This document shows, piece by piece, positions 9,143 to 17,843 of a stretch of 64,000 bases of DNA (the first letter of the stretch is position 1; every line of letters begins with the position of its first letter). The notes under the pieces are model-generated. The model did no database searches and was not told the origin of the DNA. It saw nothing but the letters and a program-made list of their open reading frames with translations. The translations under genes were made by a program, and so were the position numbers. Source of the DNA: Micromonospora sp. NBC_01740 (GTDB taxonomy: Bacteria > Actinomycetota > Actinomycetes > Mycobacteriales > Micromonosporaceae); NCBI RefSeq assembly GCF_035920365.1, contig NZ_CP109150.1:5828001-5892000 (forward strand). The letters are read 5' to 3'.

Positions 9143-10204
9143 ATGCTGGTCCTGGTAACCGGTGGCACCGGATTCATCGGCTCCCACTCGACGGCGGCCC
9201 TCCTCGACGCCGGGCACCGGGTCCGGCTGCTCGTGCGCGACCCGGCCCGCGCCCGGCGGGTGCTGGCGGCGCTGGGCGCCGACGCCGGGCGCGTGGAGCT
9301 GGTCACCGGTGACGTCACCGACCCCGCCGACGTGACCCGGGCCGCCGACGGCTGTGCCGCCGCGCTGCACGCCGCCGGCGTGTACAGCTTCGACTCGCGG
9401 GACCGGGCGCGGATGCGGGCGGTCAACCTCCGCGGCACCGAGGTGGTGCTCGGGGCGGCACGGGCGGCGGGCCTCGACCCGATCGTGCACGTCTCCACCT
9501 TCGGCGCGCTGCTGCCGGCCACGGGGTCGCCGCTGACCGTCGACTCCCCGGTGGGCGCGCCCCGGGAGGCGTACCTGAGCAGCAAGGCCGCCGCCGAGCA
9601 CGTGGCGCGCCGGCACCAGGACGACGGGGCGCCGGTGGTCATCACCTATCCGCTGGCCTCGCTCGGGCCCGACGACCCGCACCTGGGCGACCAGACGACC
9701 CGGGTACGCAACGTGCTGCGCGGGTTGATGCCGCTGTGGCCGACCGGCGGCTTCCCCGTCGGGGACGTGCGGGACGTGGCCCGGCTGCACGCGGCGGTGC
9801 TCGAACCGGGGCGCGGCCCCCGCCGCTTCCCGGCCCCCGGCCGGTACGTCACGACGCGGGAGTTCGTCGACGCGCTGCGCCGGGTCACCGGGCGGGCCCT
9901 GCCCACCCTCCGGCTGCCGGCCCCGGCCCTGCTGCCGATGGGCCACCTGGTCAGCGCGGCGCAGCGGCTCTCGCCCGTGCACCTGCCCGCCGAGCACGGC
10001 GCCATCTACCTGTGCGCCACGGCCCGCCCGATGGACGGCACGCCCACCGAGGATCTGCTCGGGTCGGCGAGCCGGTCGCTGGACGAGACCCTGACCGACA
10101 CCGTGCGCTGGCTGCACCGGACCGGGCGGCTGAGCCGCCGGCAGGCCGGGCGCGCCGCGCTCCCGGCGACCGCCCCGCCGCGCCGCGCCACCGAACCGGC
10201 CTGA
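9143..10204 (+). CDS. NAD(P)-dependent extended SDR (epimerase/dehydratase family)
   Basis: This 353-aa protein opens with a Rossmann motif TGGTGFIGSH (residues 7-16). It has an HVSTFGA strand and the catalytic YLSSK (YxxxK) near residue 145, as in extended SDRs of the dihydroflavonol-reductase and 3-beta-HSD type. The substrate cannot be read from sequence. The C-terminal 30 residues are Arg/Ala/Pro-rich and probably disordered. The ATG at 9143 has GGGAG upstream. The gene diverges from the AhpD-like gene and stands alone before a 546-bp gap. A role in oxidoreductive tailoring of the polyketide or its sugar is inferred from position only. Confidence 0.8.
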   Translation: MLVLVTGGTGFIGSHSTAALLDAGHRVRLLVRDPARARRVLAALGADAGRVELVTGDVTDPADVTRAADGCAAALHAAGVYSFDSRDRARMRAVNLRGTEVVLGAARAAGLDPIVHVSTFGALLPATGSPLTVDSPVGAPREAYLSSKAAAEHVARRHQDDGAPVVITYPLASLGPDDPHLGDQTTRVRNVLRGLMPLWPTGGFPVGDVRDVARLHAAVLEPGRGPRRFPAPGRYVTTREFVDALRRVTGRALPTLRLPAPALLPMGHLVSAAQRLSPVHLPAEHGAIYLCATARPMDGTPTEDLLGSASRSLDETLTDTVRWLHRTGRLSRRQAGRAALPATAPPRRATEPA

Positions 10205-10750
10205 CCCCCGCCCCGACCCGGCCGGACTGCGCTGCGCGGGCCGCCCGCCCGCGCGGACCACGCCGCCGCAACGCGCCGGCCAGGGCACACCGCACCGGCT
10301 CCCAGATCGTGCCGCTCGCGAGAACGGGACGCGCCGCGAGGACAGGGCGCGTGGCCGGGCACCGGGCCCGGCCCCACCGTTCGCCGCGGCCGGGCCGCGG
10401 TGTCCGCCGCCCGGGACAGCCCGCCGTGTCCGCCGCACGGAGCGGTCGGCGCCGGCCGCGTGGAACGGGGCGCGGAAATTGCGCGCCCGCCGCCGTACGC
10501 AATTTCCACGCCAATCGTCCCGGCCGTCGGGACATCGGCCTCAGCAAAACAGAAGATGCGTCCCACCTGCGTCGGTAGCCACGATGATGCAGAACTTCGC
10601 GCACCGTCCACGCCGCACGGAAAGCATTTCCGGGCGACCACCAATTCATCCCTTGCATCCGTCGCCCTAGCGGGCGGTGGTCAAGGCTGCCCGAAAACGC
10701 CCTGGCGGGACCGGTAACCGACGCGCCCGCCCCAGAAGGAGGTAGCCGCC
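10205..10750. other. 546-bp intergenic region
   Basis: No credible gene is seen on either strand. The first 250 bp are extremely GC-rich. The part from about 10470 is AT-richer and contains a perfect 10-bp inverted repeat (10474-10507) and a short CGGAAA/TTTCCG repeat (10618-10632). It probably carries the promoter of the DUF5987-GMC unit, whose GTG start follows AGAAGGAGG at about 10733-10741. Confidence 0.5.
10474..10507. repeat. Perfect 10-bp inverted repeat, 14-bp spacer
   Basis: GGAAATTGCG (10474-10483) is the exact reverse complement of CGCAATTTCC (10498-10507). After one mismatch the pairing continues for four more base pairs outward. The arms are AT-rich in a GC-rich background. The centre-to-centre spacing of 24 bp would place both arms on nearly the same DNA face, as for a dimeric regulator. 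A terminator for the upstream SDR gene is possible but less likely, because no T-run follows. Confidence 0.5.
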
Positions 10751-11320
10751 GTGCAACCGGAAACACCCGAGGAGCAGCAGGCACGCGTGCTGACGCTGGA
10801 AGCGTTCGCCGACACCATCATCCCCGGGGCGAAGCGGTCCGCCGACGACCGGGCGATCGCCGGCGTCTCGACCGACGGCGGCGCCGTCGAGTGCGGGGCG
10901 CTGGCCCTGATGGAGGACCCGGCCGGCGGGTTGTCGCTGATGCTGGGGACGCTCAGTGAGGCCCTCAACGCGCACGCGACCGGGTACGCCGAGGCGAACG
11001 GCCTGGCCCTCGACCCGGCGGTGCCGCCCTTCGTCGCGCTGGCGTTCGACCACCGCACCGCGCTGCTGAGCCACCTGCTCGCCCCGGACAACCCGGAGAA
11101 GGAGATGTGGGTGGGGCTCGCCCTGTTCAGCAACATGGCCTACGACAGCGCCGCCCACATGAACACGCTCGACGCGCTCGCCGCCGGGCATCCGGGGCTG
11201 CTGGCGATTCGCATCACCCAGCCCGACGACGACGGGCTGTGGCGGTTCCCCGAGTACTCGTACGGACGCCCGCTGTCGCGACTGCACCCACACACCACCC
11301 CCACAGGGAGCCCGGCATGA
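10751..11320 (+). CDS. DUF5987-type small partner protein of the GMC oxidoreductase
   Basis: This 189-aa protein starts at a GTG with AGGAGG nine bases upstream. The opening, EEQQARVLTLEAFADTIIPG, is typical of DUF5987 and of gluconate-2-dehydrogenase subunit-3-like proteins, which accompany a flavin GMC subunit. No Tat or Sec signal is visible, so the pair should be cytoplasmic. The stop overlaps the start of the GMC gene (ATGA), so the two are translationally coupled. By size and order they resemble the small-unknown/oxidoreductase pair seen in nine-membered enediyne clusters (recalled, not verified). Confidence 0.75.
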   Translation: MQPETPEEQQARVLTLEAFADTIIPGAKRSADDRAIAGVSTDGGAVECGALALMEDPAGGLSLMLGTLSEALNAHATGYAEANGLALDPAVPPFVALAFDHRTALLSHLLAPDNPEKEMWVGLALFSNMAYDSAAHMNTLDALAAGHPGLLAIRITQPDDDGLWRFPEYSYGRPLSRLHPHTTPTGSPA

Positions 11321-12951
11321 CCAGTAGCGCAAGCACCGACGTCGTGGTGATCGGCAGCGGCTTCGGCGGCGCGATCCCGGCCTACCACCTGGCCGCGGGC
11401 GGGGCGCGGGTGGTGGTCCTGGAGCGCGGACCGTGGCTGTCCAGCGAGGAGTTCGACCACGACTTCAAGCTCGGCTCGTCGTACACCCGGATCTTCGACT
11501 TCACCGTCGGCGACGGGATGAGCGTGCTCGGCGGCAACTGCGTCGGCGGTGGCAGCGTCGTCTACTTCGCCACCATGCCGCGCGCGCCGCAGTTCGTCTT
11601 CGAGCGGCAGGGCAGCATCGGCCGCCGGATGTGGCCGGCGGCCATCACCCGCGCCACGCTCGACCCGTGGTACGACCGGGTCTGCGAGTCGCTGCCGGTG
11701 ACGATGCAGAGCTGGGACAAGGTGCCGTACGCCGGCGGCCTCTTCGCGGCGGCCTGCGCGCACGCCGGACGCACCGCCAACCCGGTGCCCTCCGCCGTGG
11801 ACGTCGACAAGTGCACCAACTGCAACTGGATGATGGCCGGGTGCCGCTTCGACGCGAAGCGCTCCCTGCTGCTCAACTACCTGCCGGCCGCCCTGGCGCA
11901 CGGCGCCGAGATCCGGCCGTTGCACGAGGTGCAGCACCTCTCCCGCACCGAGGACGGCGGGTACCGGGTGCACTACCGCATCGTCGACGCGGAGGACTAC
12001 CGGATCCTGCATGACAGCGGGACGATCGACGCCAAGATCGTCATCGTGGCGGCCGGGGCCGGGGCCACCCCGGTGATCCTGCAACGCTCGGAGCCCACGC
12101 TGGGCACGATGCCCCCCGCCGTCGGCCGGTACTTCTCCGGCAACGGCGAGCGGCTCAACACGGCCGTCTTCGACGACGACCGGGTCCGGGAGGTGCTCGG
12201 GCTCAGCCGCCCCAACGGAAAGGGCTACGACGCCAACCAGATCGGCCGCGGGCCGACGGTGGCGACCTGGGACCGGCTCGACCCCGACCTGCCCGAGTAC
12301 GAGCGGTACTCGCTGGAGCAGCTCTTCTTCCCGCTGGGGCTGGGCACGATCCTCGCCCAGGTGCCCGACGCGCAGGGCCCGAGCTGGTTCGGCCTGGAGA
12401 AGAAGGAGATGCTGCGCCGCTGGCAGTCGTGGCTGACGCTGTTCACGATGTCGGAGGACGACAACGAGGGCGTCTTCGGGCCGCCGCCAGCGACCGGCAA
12501 CGCCGACCGCATCTCCCAGCAGATGCTCGGCCGGGGCCCGTTGCGTTACCGGCCCACCGCCAACACGCTGCGGGGCTGGGCCGCCGCCGACGCGGACGCC
12601 CGGGACATCCTGGAGCGCGACGGGCTGGCCCGGGTGATGCCGTGGACCAACGACGTGGTCGGCGCGTACACGGTGCACCCGCTGTCGTCCTGCCGGATCG
12701 GCGACGACCCGGCGACGTCGGCCCTCGACGACCGGCACGAGCTGCGGCAGCACCCCGGCATCTTCGTCACCGACGGCTCGGCGGTGCCGGGCGCGCTCAC
12801 CGTCAACCCGGCCCTCACCATCGCCGCGCTGGCCGAACGCGCCGTGCCCGGCATCGTCCGCGCGGCGCAGCAGCGGGGCATCGACGTCACCTACCACGGC
12901 TCGCTGCCCGACGGCACGGTCACCGCGGTGCCCCAGGTCGTGCCCAGCTAG
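11317..12951 (+). CDS. GMC-family flavin oxidoreductase 1 (cholesterol-oxidase-like branch)
   Basis: This 544-aa protein has an FAD-binding GSGFGGAIPAYHLA motif near residue 13, the GMC-type MSVLGGNCVGGGSVVY loop near residue 68, and the C-terminal catalytic pair: His454 in HPLSSCR and Asn497 in NPALT. It also has a CTNCNWMMAGC cysteine cluster near residue 167, as in cholesterol-oxidase-like GMC proteins. The enzyme should oxidise an alcohol or dehydrogenate a carbon skeleton using FAD. Overlap with the DUF5987 gene suggests a two-subunit enzyme. The location points to modification of the enediyne or polyene core, but the substrate is unknown. Confidence 0.85.
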   Translation: MTSSASTDVVVIGSGFGGAIPAYHLAAGGARVVVLERGPWLSSEEFDHDFKLGSSYTRIFDFTVGDGMSVLGGNCVGGGSVVYFATMPRAPQFVFERQGSIGRRMWPAAITRATLDPWYDRVCESLPVTMQSWDKVPYAGGLFAAACAHAGRTANPVPSAVDVDKCTNCNWMMAGCRFDAKRSLLLNYLPAALAHGAEIRPLHEVQHLSRTEDGGYRVHYRIVDAEDYRILHDSGTIDAKIVIVAAGAGATPVILQRSEPTLGTMPPAVGRYFSGNGERLNTAVFDDDRVREVLGLSRPNGKGYDANQIGRGPTVATWDRLDPDLPEYERYSLEQLFFPLGLGTILAQVPDAQGPSWFGLEKKEMLRRWQSWLTLFTMSEDDNEGVFGPPPATGNADRISQQMLGRGPLRYRPTANTLRGWAAADADARDILERDGLARVMPWTNDVVGAYTVHPLSSCRIGDDPATSALDDRHELRQHPGIFVTDGSAVPGALTVNPALTIAALAERAVPGIVRAAQQRGIDVTYHGSLPDGTVTAVPQVVPS

Positions 12952-12960
12952 GACCACGAC

Positions 12961-12989
12961 GGGCCGGGGGCGCGCCCCGCCCCCGGCCC
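12961..12989 (+). terminator. GC-rich hairpin after the GMC gene
   Basis: GGGCCGGGGGCG pairs perfectly with CGCCCCCGGCCC over 12 bp with a five-base loop, 10 bp after the GMC stop and 28 bp before the next start. It has no U-tract, as is usual in actinomycetes. It may act as an attenuator between GMC and the downstream AhpD-like gene. Confidence 0.5.
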
Positions 12990-13016
12990 CGGCCCGCCCG
13001 ACCAGGAAGGAAACCG

Positions 13017-14141
13017 ATGGGCAGGCGACTGGCTCGGGTGACGAGCCGCACCATGCTGACCCACGTCCGGCACGTGACGCCGGTCGCCCCGGAGGCCGCC
13101 GACGGGCCCGTCGCGCGGGTCTACCGGCAGATGGCCGACGACTTCGGCGTCCTCGCGCCCCCGGTGCTGCTGCACTCCCCCGCCCCCGACGTGCTGCGGG
13201 CCTGCTGGCTGATGCTGCGCGAGACGCTGCTCGCCGAAGGGCTGGTGGGCCGCGAGGCCAAGGAGGTGGTCGCCGCCGCCGTCTCCGAGAGCAACCGGTG
13301 CCCGTACTGCGTGGAGGTGCACGGCGCCACGGCGGCCGGACTGCTGGGCGACCCGGGCGGGTGGCTGGGCGCCGGGGTCGGCGGGATCGGCGACCCCCGG
13401 CTGCGGGCCCTGGCCGAGTGGGCCCGGCACAGCGGGGACGCCAGCGCGGCGCGCCGCCGTCCCCCACCGTTCCCCGCCGCGCACGGGCCGGAACTGATCG
13501 GCGTGGCGGTGGCCTTCCACTACCTGAACCGGATGGTGAGCGTCTTCCTCCAGGACTCCCCGTTGCCGCCGGCGCCGGCCGGGATCCGCGCCGGGGTCCG
13601 GCGGACCGCCGCCCGCATCATGGGGGCGCTGGCGCGCGCCGGACGGCCACCCGGCCGGTCCCTGGAGCTGCTGCCGCCCGCGCCGCCGGAGGCCGACCTG
13701 GCCTGGGCCGTCGGCCAGCCGCACGTGGCCGCCGCCTTCGCCCGGGCCGGCCAGGCGGTCCACCACGCCGGTCAGGCCGCCCTGCCGGAGCACGTCCGGC
13801 GGCGGATCCTGGCCTGCCTGGCCGGCCCGCCGCCCCCGGAGCCGGGCGGCGGCCGGTGGTTCGACGCCGCCGTCGCCGAACTCGCGCCGGCCGAGCGACC
13901 CGTCGCCCGGCTGGCGCTGCTGACCGCGCTCGCGCCGTACCGGGTGACCGACGCCGACGTCGCCGCCTGCCGCGACGGCGGCGCCGACGACGCCGCGCTG
14001 GTCACGGTCACGGCCTGGGCGAGCCTCGCCACGGCCCGCCGGATCGGCGCGACCCTGTACGAGGACGGCCTGCGGCCCGCCCCGTTCGGCGTGCCCGACG
14101 CCGACGACGAGCAGGAGGCGTCGCGTGCGGAGCAACCGTGA
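13017..14141 (+). CDS. AhpD-like protein, copy 2
   Basis: This 374-aa paralogue of the gene at 7874-8947 has the same architecture. The redox motif CPYCVEVHG (Cys95, Cys98, His102) follows REAKEVVAAAV, then LIGVAVAFHYLNRMVSVFL and RSLELLPPAPPEADLAWAVGQPH, which match copy 1 closely. The ATG at 13017 has AGGAAGG upstream. Its last 17 bases overlap the start of the MFS gene. Two such proteins on opposite strands of the same cluster suggest sequential or heteromeric roles. Peroxide detoxification and cofactor-free chemistry are both possible. Confidence 0.75.
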   Translation: MGRRLARVTSRTMLTHVRHVTPVAPEAADGPVARVYRQMADDFGVLAPPVLLHSPAPDVLRACWLMLRETLLAEGLVGREAKEVVAAAVSESNRCPYCVEVHGATAAGLLGDPGGWLGAGVGGIGDPRLRALAEWARHSGDASAARRRPPPFPAAHGPELIGVAVAFHYLNRMVSVFLQDSPLPPAPAGIRAGVRRTAARIMGALARAGRPPGRSLELLPPAPPEADLAWAVGQPHVAAAFARAGQAVHHAGQAALPEHVRRRILACLAGPPPPEPGGGRWFDAAVAELAPAERPVARLALLTALAPYRVTDADVAACRDGGADDAALVTVTAWASLATARRIGATLYEDGLRPAPFGVPDADDEQEASRAEQP

Positions 14142-15894
14142 CCCGGAGCGGGGCGCCGAGGCGGTGACGACGCCGCGACCGGTCAACCCGTGGGCGGCCC
14201 TGCTGGTGCTGTGCCTCGGCAACTTCCTCATCCTGCTCGACACGAGCATCGTCAACACCGCCGTGCCGGACATGATGCGGTCCCTGGACACCGGGATCGA
14301 CAGCATGCTCTGGGTGCTGAACGGTTACCTGCTGGCGCTGGCGTCGCTGCTGATCGTCGCCGGGCGCCTCGGCGACCTGTTCGGCCCGCGTACCGTCTTC
14401 ATGGCCGGCATGGCGCTGTTCGCGGTGGCCTCCGTGCTCTGCGGGGCGGCCCAGTCCCCGGGGCAGCTCATCGCCGCGCGGGTGGTGCAGGGCGTGGGCG
14501 CCGCGGCGCTGCTGCCGCAGGCGCTGGTCCTCATCTCCGGCATCTTCCCGGCCGCGCGGCGGGGCGCCGCCTTCGGGATCTTCACCGCCGTCGCGGGCGT
14601 GGCCGCCGTCAGCGGCCCCACCCTCGGCGGTCTCGTGATCACCCGGCTCGGCTGGGAGTGGATCTTCTACCTGAACGTGCCGCTCAGCGTGGCGGGCGTC
14701 GCCCTCGCCTGGTGGCTCGTCCCCGACCTGCGCACCCGCCGGCCGCGCCACCTCGACGTGGTCGGCGTGCTCCTGGCCACCGCCGTGCTGGTGGGCCTCA
14801 TGTACGCCCTCATCGAGGGCGAACGGCACGACTGGGGCACGGTACGCGGGCCCGTCAGCATCCCGGCGATCCTGGCCGCCGCGGCGCTGTGCGGAGTGGT
14901 CTTCGCGCTGCGCGAGCGCCGGCAGCGGGAGCCGCTCGTCCCGCCCGGGCTGTTCCGACTCGGCAACTTCGGCCCGGCGACCCTGATCACGCTCGTCAGC
15001 TCCTTCGGGCTGTACGGCTTCCTGCTGGTCTTCGTGATCGAGACGCAGGCGCTGCTCGGCATGAGCCCGCTGGAGTCGGGCCTCGCCGCGCTGCCCTGGA
15101 CGGTGGTGCTCAGCGCCGTCGCGCCGGTCGCCGGGCGGCTCACCGACCGGCTCGGCGGTCGGCGCCTGCTCGCGGGCGGGCTCACCGTGTACGCGCTCGG
15201 CGTGCTCGGCATGGCGCTGCTGGTCACGCCGCACTCCACGGCCGGCACCTTCGTCCTGCCGCTGGTCGCCGTCGGCATCGGCATGGGGGCGTCCATCGCG
15301 CCGACCACCACCGAGGCGATGCGCCACGTCCCCGCCCAACTGGCCGGCGCCGCCGCGGGCGTGCTGAACACCGCACGGCAGGTCGGCGGCGCGCTCGGCG
15401 CGGCCGTCGTCGGTGCCGTCCTGCAACACCGGCTCGCCGACACCCTGCCCGAGGCCGCCCGCGCGGGGGCGGCGCAGCTGCCTCCCGAGGCCCGGGCGGA
15501 CTTCCTGCACGGCTTCGGCGGGGCCGCCGGGGAAGGCGTCAAGCTGGGTGCCGGCCAGGCCGGCGGGTTCGTCGTGCCGCCCGGAACCCCGCCGGAGCTC
15601 GCCGACCGGTACCGCGACGTGGCCGCCGGCGCGTTCGCCGACGCGTTCCTGCCCGCCGTCCGGCCGGCCCTGGGGGTGGTGGTGGGCGTCCTGCTGCTCG
15701 GCGGGCTGTTCGCGCTCCGGCTGCGTGGGCGCCCCCCGACCGGCGACGAGGCGGATCCGTCGGTCGACGGCACCCCGCCGGTCGACGGCGGGCCGGGCCG
15801 CGAGGCCCCGGAGACGGTCGGACCGGGACGTGGCCGCCCGTCGCGCTCCGCACAGTGGGAGAAGACACCCACCACGCCACCCGCCGATGATTGA
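14125..15894 (+). CDS. DHA2-family MFS efflux pump (EmrB/QacA type)
   Basis: This 589-aa protein is predicted to have about 14 membrane helices, with the early motif DTSIVNTAVPDMMRSL, the loop GRLGDLFGPR and the motif-C-like GPTLGGLVITRLGW. The C-terminal 60 residues are polar and disordered. The GTG start is preceded by AGGAGG and lies inside the 3' end of the AhpD-like gene. Drug:proton antiporters of this type commonly export the cluster product and give self-resistance. A second DHA2 pump lies at 30815-32416. Confidence 0.9.
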   Translation: MRSNRDPERGAEAVTTPRPVNPWAALLVLCLGNFLILLDTSIVNTAVPDMMRSLDTGIDSMLWVLNGYLLALASLLIVAGRLGDLFGPRTVFMAGMALFAVASVLCGAAQSPGQLIAARVVQGVGAAALLPQALVLISGIFPAARRGAAFGIFTAVAGVAAVSGPTLGGLVITRLGWEWIFYLNVPLSVAGVALAWWLVPDLRTRRPRHLDVVGVLLATAVLVGLMYALIEGERHDWGTVRGPVSIPAILAAAALCGVVFALRERRQREPLVPPGLFRLGNFGPATLITLVSSFGLYGFLLVFVIETQALLGMSPLESGLAALPWTVVLSAVAPVAGRLTDRLGGRRLLAGGLTVYALGVLGMALLVTPHSTAGTFVLPLVAVGIGMGASIAPTTTEAMRHVPAQLAGAAAGVLNTARQVGGALGAAVVGAVLQHRLADTLPEAARAGAAQLPPEARADFLHGFGGAAGEGVKLGAGQAGGFVVPPGTPPELADRYRDVAAGAFADAFLPAVRPALGVVVGVLLLGGLFALRLRGRPPTGDEADPSVDGTPPVDGGPGREAPETVGPGRGRPSRSAQWEKTPTTPPADD

Positions 15895-16057
15895 TGCGCC
15901 GGCACCGACCCGATCGGCCGGCTCCCCCGTCAACCGCCGGCCGTACGGCGCCGGCGACGTGCGCCACCGCACCGGTCGAGGTCACCCCCCGCGACGAAGC
16001 CCGGGGCCCGCATCGTCCGTCCGGGTCGGGGCGGCACCGCAGCGAGAGGATGAGCGC

Positions 16058-16852
16058 GTGGCAGAACAGGACGTGTTCGCCGCCCTGGAGGCCGAGGGCG
16101 ACGACGTCGACCGCATGGTCGCCGAGCTGGACGACGCCGGGTGGCGGACCCCCACCCCCGCCGAGGGCTGGACGGTCGCGCACCAGATAGCCCACCTGAC
16201 CGCCACCTTCCGGATGGCCGGCCTGGCCGCCGCCGACCCGGACGGTTTCCAGGCCCTCATGTCGCGCATGAGCGGCAACTTCGACGCGAACGTGAACGCG
16301 GCGATGGCTCCGTACCTGGCCGAGGCGCCGGCGGCGCTGCTGGCCCGGTGGCGCGAGGAGCGGACCCTCGCCGAGAAGGCCCTCGCCGCCGTCCCGGCGG
16401 GGCAGCCGGTGCCCTGGCTCGTCCGGCCGCTCCCGGCGCCGGTGCTCGCCGCGGCGGGGATGATGGAGCTGTTCGGGCACGGCCAGGACATCGCCGATGC
16501 CCTCGGCGTACGCCGCCGCCGCACCGACCGGCTCCGGCCGCTCGTCGAGTTCGCGGTCCGCACCTGGGACTTCGGCTACCTGGCACGGGGGCTGGAGGTG
16601 CCGAGCAGCACGTTCCGCTTCGTCATCACCGCCCCGTCGGGCGCGGTCTGGTACTTCGGGCCGCCGGACGCCGAGCAGATCGTCAACGGCACCGCCGAGG
16701 ACTTCTGCCTCCTGGTGACCCGGCGTCGGCACCGCGACGACCTGTCGCTGAAGGCCGTCGGCGCCGAGGCCCACCACTGGCTGGACATCGCCCAGGCGTA
16801 CCGGGGCCCGGCCGGCCCGGGGCGGCGGCCGGGACAGTTCGCCACCTCCTGA
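16058..16852 (+). CDS. DinB/MDMPI-fold protein, TIGR03084-like
   Basis: This 264-aa protein shows the maleylpyruvate-isomerase N-terminal pattern: DDAGWRTPTPAEGWTVAHQIAHLTATF, with the metal-ligand-like HQIAH near residue 45, and HGQDIADAL near residue 142. A C-terminal domain begins around 180. The family includes mycothiol-dependent enzymes and many actinobacterial proteins of unknown role. The GTG start is chosen because GAGAGG lies eight bases upstream, while an ATG at 16050 is out of frame. A mycothiol-linked detoxification or isomerisation step is possible. Two strong hairpins follow the gene. Confidence 0.75.
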   Translation: MAEQDVFAALEAEGDDVDRMVAELDDAGWRTPTPAEGWTVAHQIAHLTATFRMAGLAAADPDGFQALMSRMSGNFDANVNAAMAPYLAEAPAALLARWREERTLAEKALAAVPAGQPVPWLVRPLPAPVLAAAGMMELFGHGQDIADALGVRRRRTDRLRPLVEFAVRTWDFGYLARGLEVPSSTFRFVITAPSGAVWYFGPPDAEQIVNGTAEDFCLLVTRRRHRDDLSLKAVGAEAHHWLDIAQAYRGPAGPGRRPGQFATS

Positions 16853-16855
16853 CGT

Positions 16856-16891
16856 CCCGTGCGCCCCGGCCGGACCGCCGGGGCGCACGGG
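16856..16891 (+). terminator. 15-bp-stem terminator hairpin
   Basis: CCCGTGCGCCCCGGC (16856-16870) pairs perfectly with 16877-16891 around a six-base loop, four bases after the stop of the DinB-like gene. Confidence 0.75.
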
Positions 16892-16898
16892 CCACCCC

Positions 16899-16925
16899 GC
16901 GACCACGGCCGAGCGCCGTGGTCGC
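16899..16925. terminator. Second hairpin in tandem
   Basis: GCGACCACGGC (16899-16909) pairs with GCCGTGGTCGC (16915-16925) across five bases. It directly follows the first terminator in a convergent interval and may serve either strand. Confidence 0.55.
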
Positions 16926-17255
16926 TTCCGTGTGCCCGGCCCCGCCATCGCGTACCGCCTGCGGCCGACCGGGGTCGGCACCAGGGCCCGACGCGGCGCG
17001 ACGGCGGACCAGGACCAGGACCGGGGCCAAGGCCAAGGCCAAGGCGCCGCGAGCACGCGAACCATCGGGCCCGGCGGGCCTCGTCCCGGGAGGCGACGGA
17101 GGGCGGCCGGACGGCCGGACGTACGACGAACCGCCGCCGGCGGGCCGACGGCGGACGCGGGGTACGACGCGACCCGGGCCCGGGAGCGGGACGCGGCCGG
17201 CCGGAGCCGGTCGTCGCCTCCCGCGCCCGGGCCCGGGTCGACGGGGTGGGCCGGG
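16926..17255. other. Non-coding interval with short tandem repeats
   Basis: No gene is visible in this convergent gap. At 17006-17022 GGACCA is repeated nearly three times. At 17025-17045 GGCCAA is repeated three times followed by GGC. The rest is GC-rich low-complexity sequence. Confidence 0.5.
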
Positions 17256-17711
17256 TCAGCCCTTGACCGGGCTCGACTGGTAGGACAGGACCCGCCAGTC
17301 GTCGTCGACGCGGACGGTGACGAAGACGATGCGGCTGCTCCGCTCGGGGGCGACCCCGGTCTCGCCGGCCAGCAGGATGCCGCCCTCGGCGACGACCAGG
17401 GCGGAGTCCCGGTGCAGCATGCTGATCTCGACGGGCTCGAAGGTCATCCGGGCCCCCTTGTACGGGCCGGCGAACGCGTCGGTCAGCCAGGCGCGGATCT
17501 CGTCCCGGCTCTTCAGCTGGTCGTCGCCCATCAGCATGCTGCCGTTGTCGGTGAACATCTCGGCGATGGCGTCGGCGTCGTTGGCGTCCCAGTTGGCCCG
17601 CACGCGCAGCGGCGCGGTGAAGGCGTGGCCCTCCTCCCCGTTGCTGTACGCCCCGTAGTGCTTCGCCCACTGCTTGGACTGCTCGACGAGCGACGCTGCC
17701 TTGTTGGTCAT
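17256..17711 (-). CDS. SgcJ/EcaC-family NTF2-like protein, copy 1
   Basis: This 151-aa protein belongs to the SnoaL/NTF2-like SgcJ/EcaC group. It has NWDANDADAIAEMFTDNGSMLMG near residue 39, SRDEIRAWLTDAFAGPYKG near 69, and GGILLAGETGVAPE followed by the strand DDWRVLSYQSSPV. SgcJ is encoded in the C-1027 enediyne cluster and its fold is known, but its chemistry is unresolved. The ATG at 17711 has GGAGC upstream. The gene is the third of a minus-strand series after the flavin monooxygenase and GMC 2. It most resembles copy 3 (21650-22135) in the 'LLMGD-QL-SRDEIRA' stretch. Confidence 0.85.
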   Translation of the reverse strand: MTNKAASLVEQSKQWAKHYGAYSNGEEGHAFTAPLRVRANWDANDADAIAEMFTDNGSMLMGDDQLKSRDEIRAWLTDAFAGPYKGARMTFEPVEISMLHRDSALVVAEGGILLAGETGVAPERSSRIVFVTVRVDDDWRVLSYQSSPVKG

Positions 17712-17843
17712 GGTGTGCTCCTCTGCCGGGTGTCGGATGTGAGTGGTCGCCGGCGCTCCGGTCGCGTCGGCGCGGGTACCGCTGGTGGTCGCCGCCTCGG
17801 GCCACGGCCGGTCGCGTCGCCGGCCGCAGCCCCGCCCGACGCG

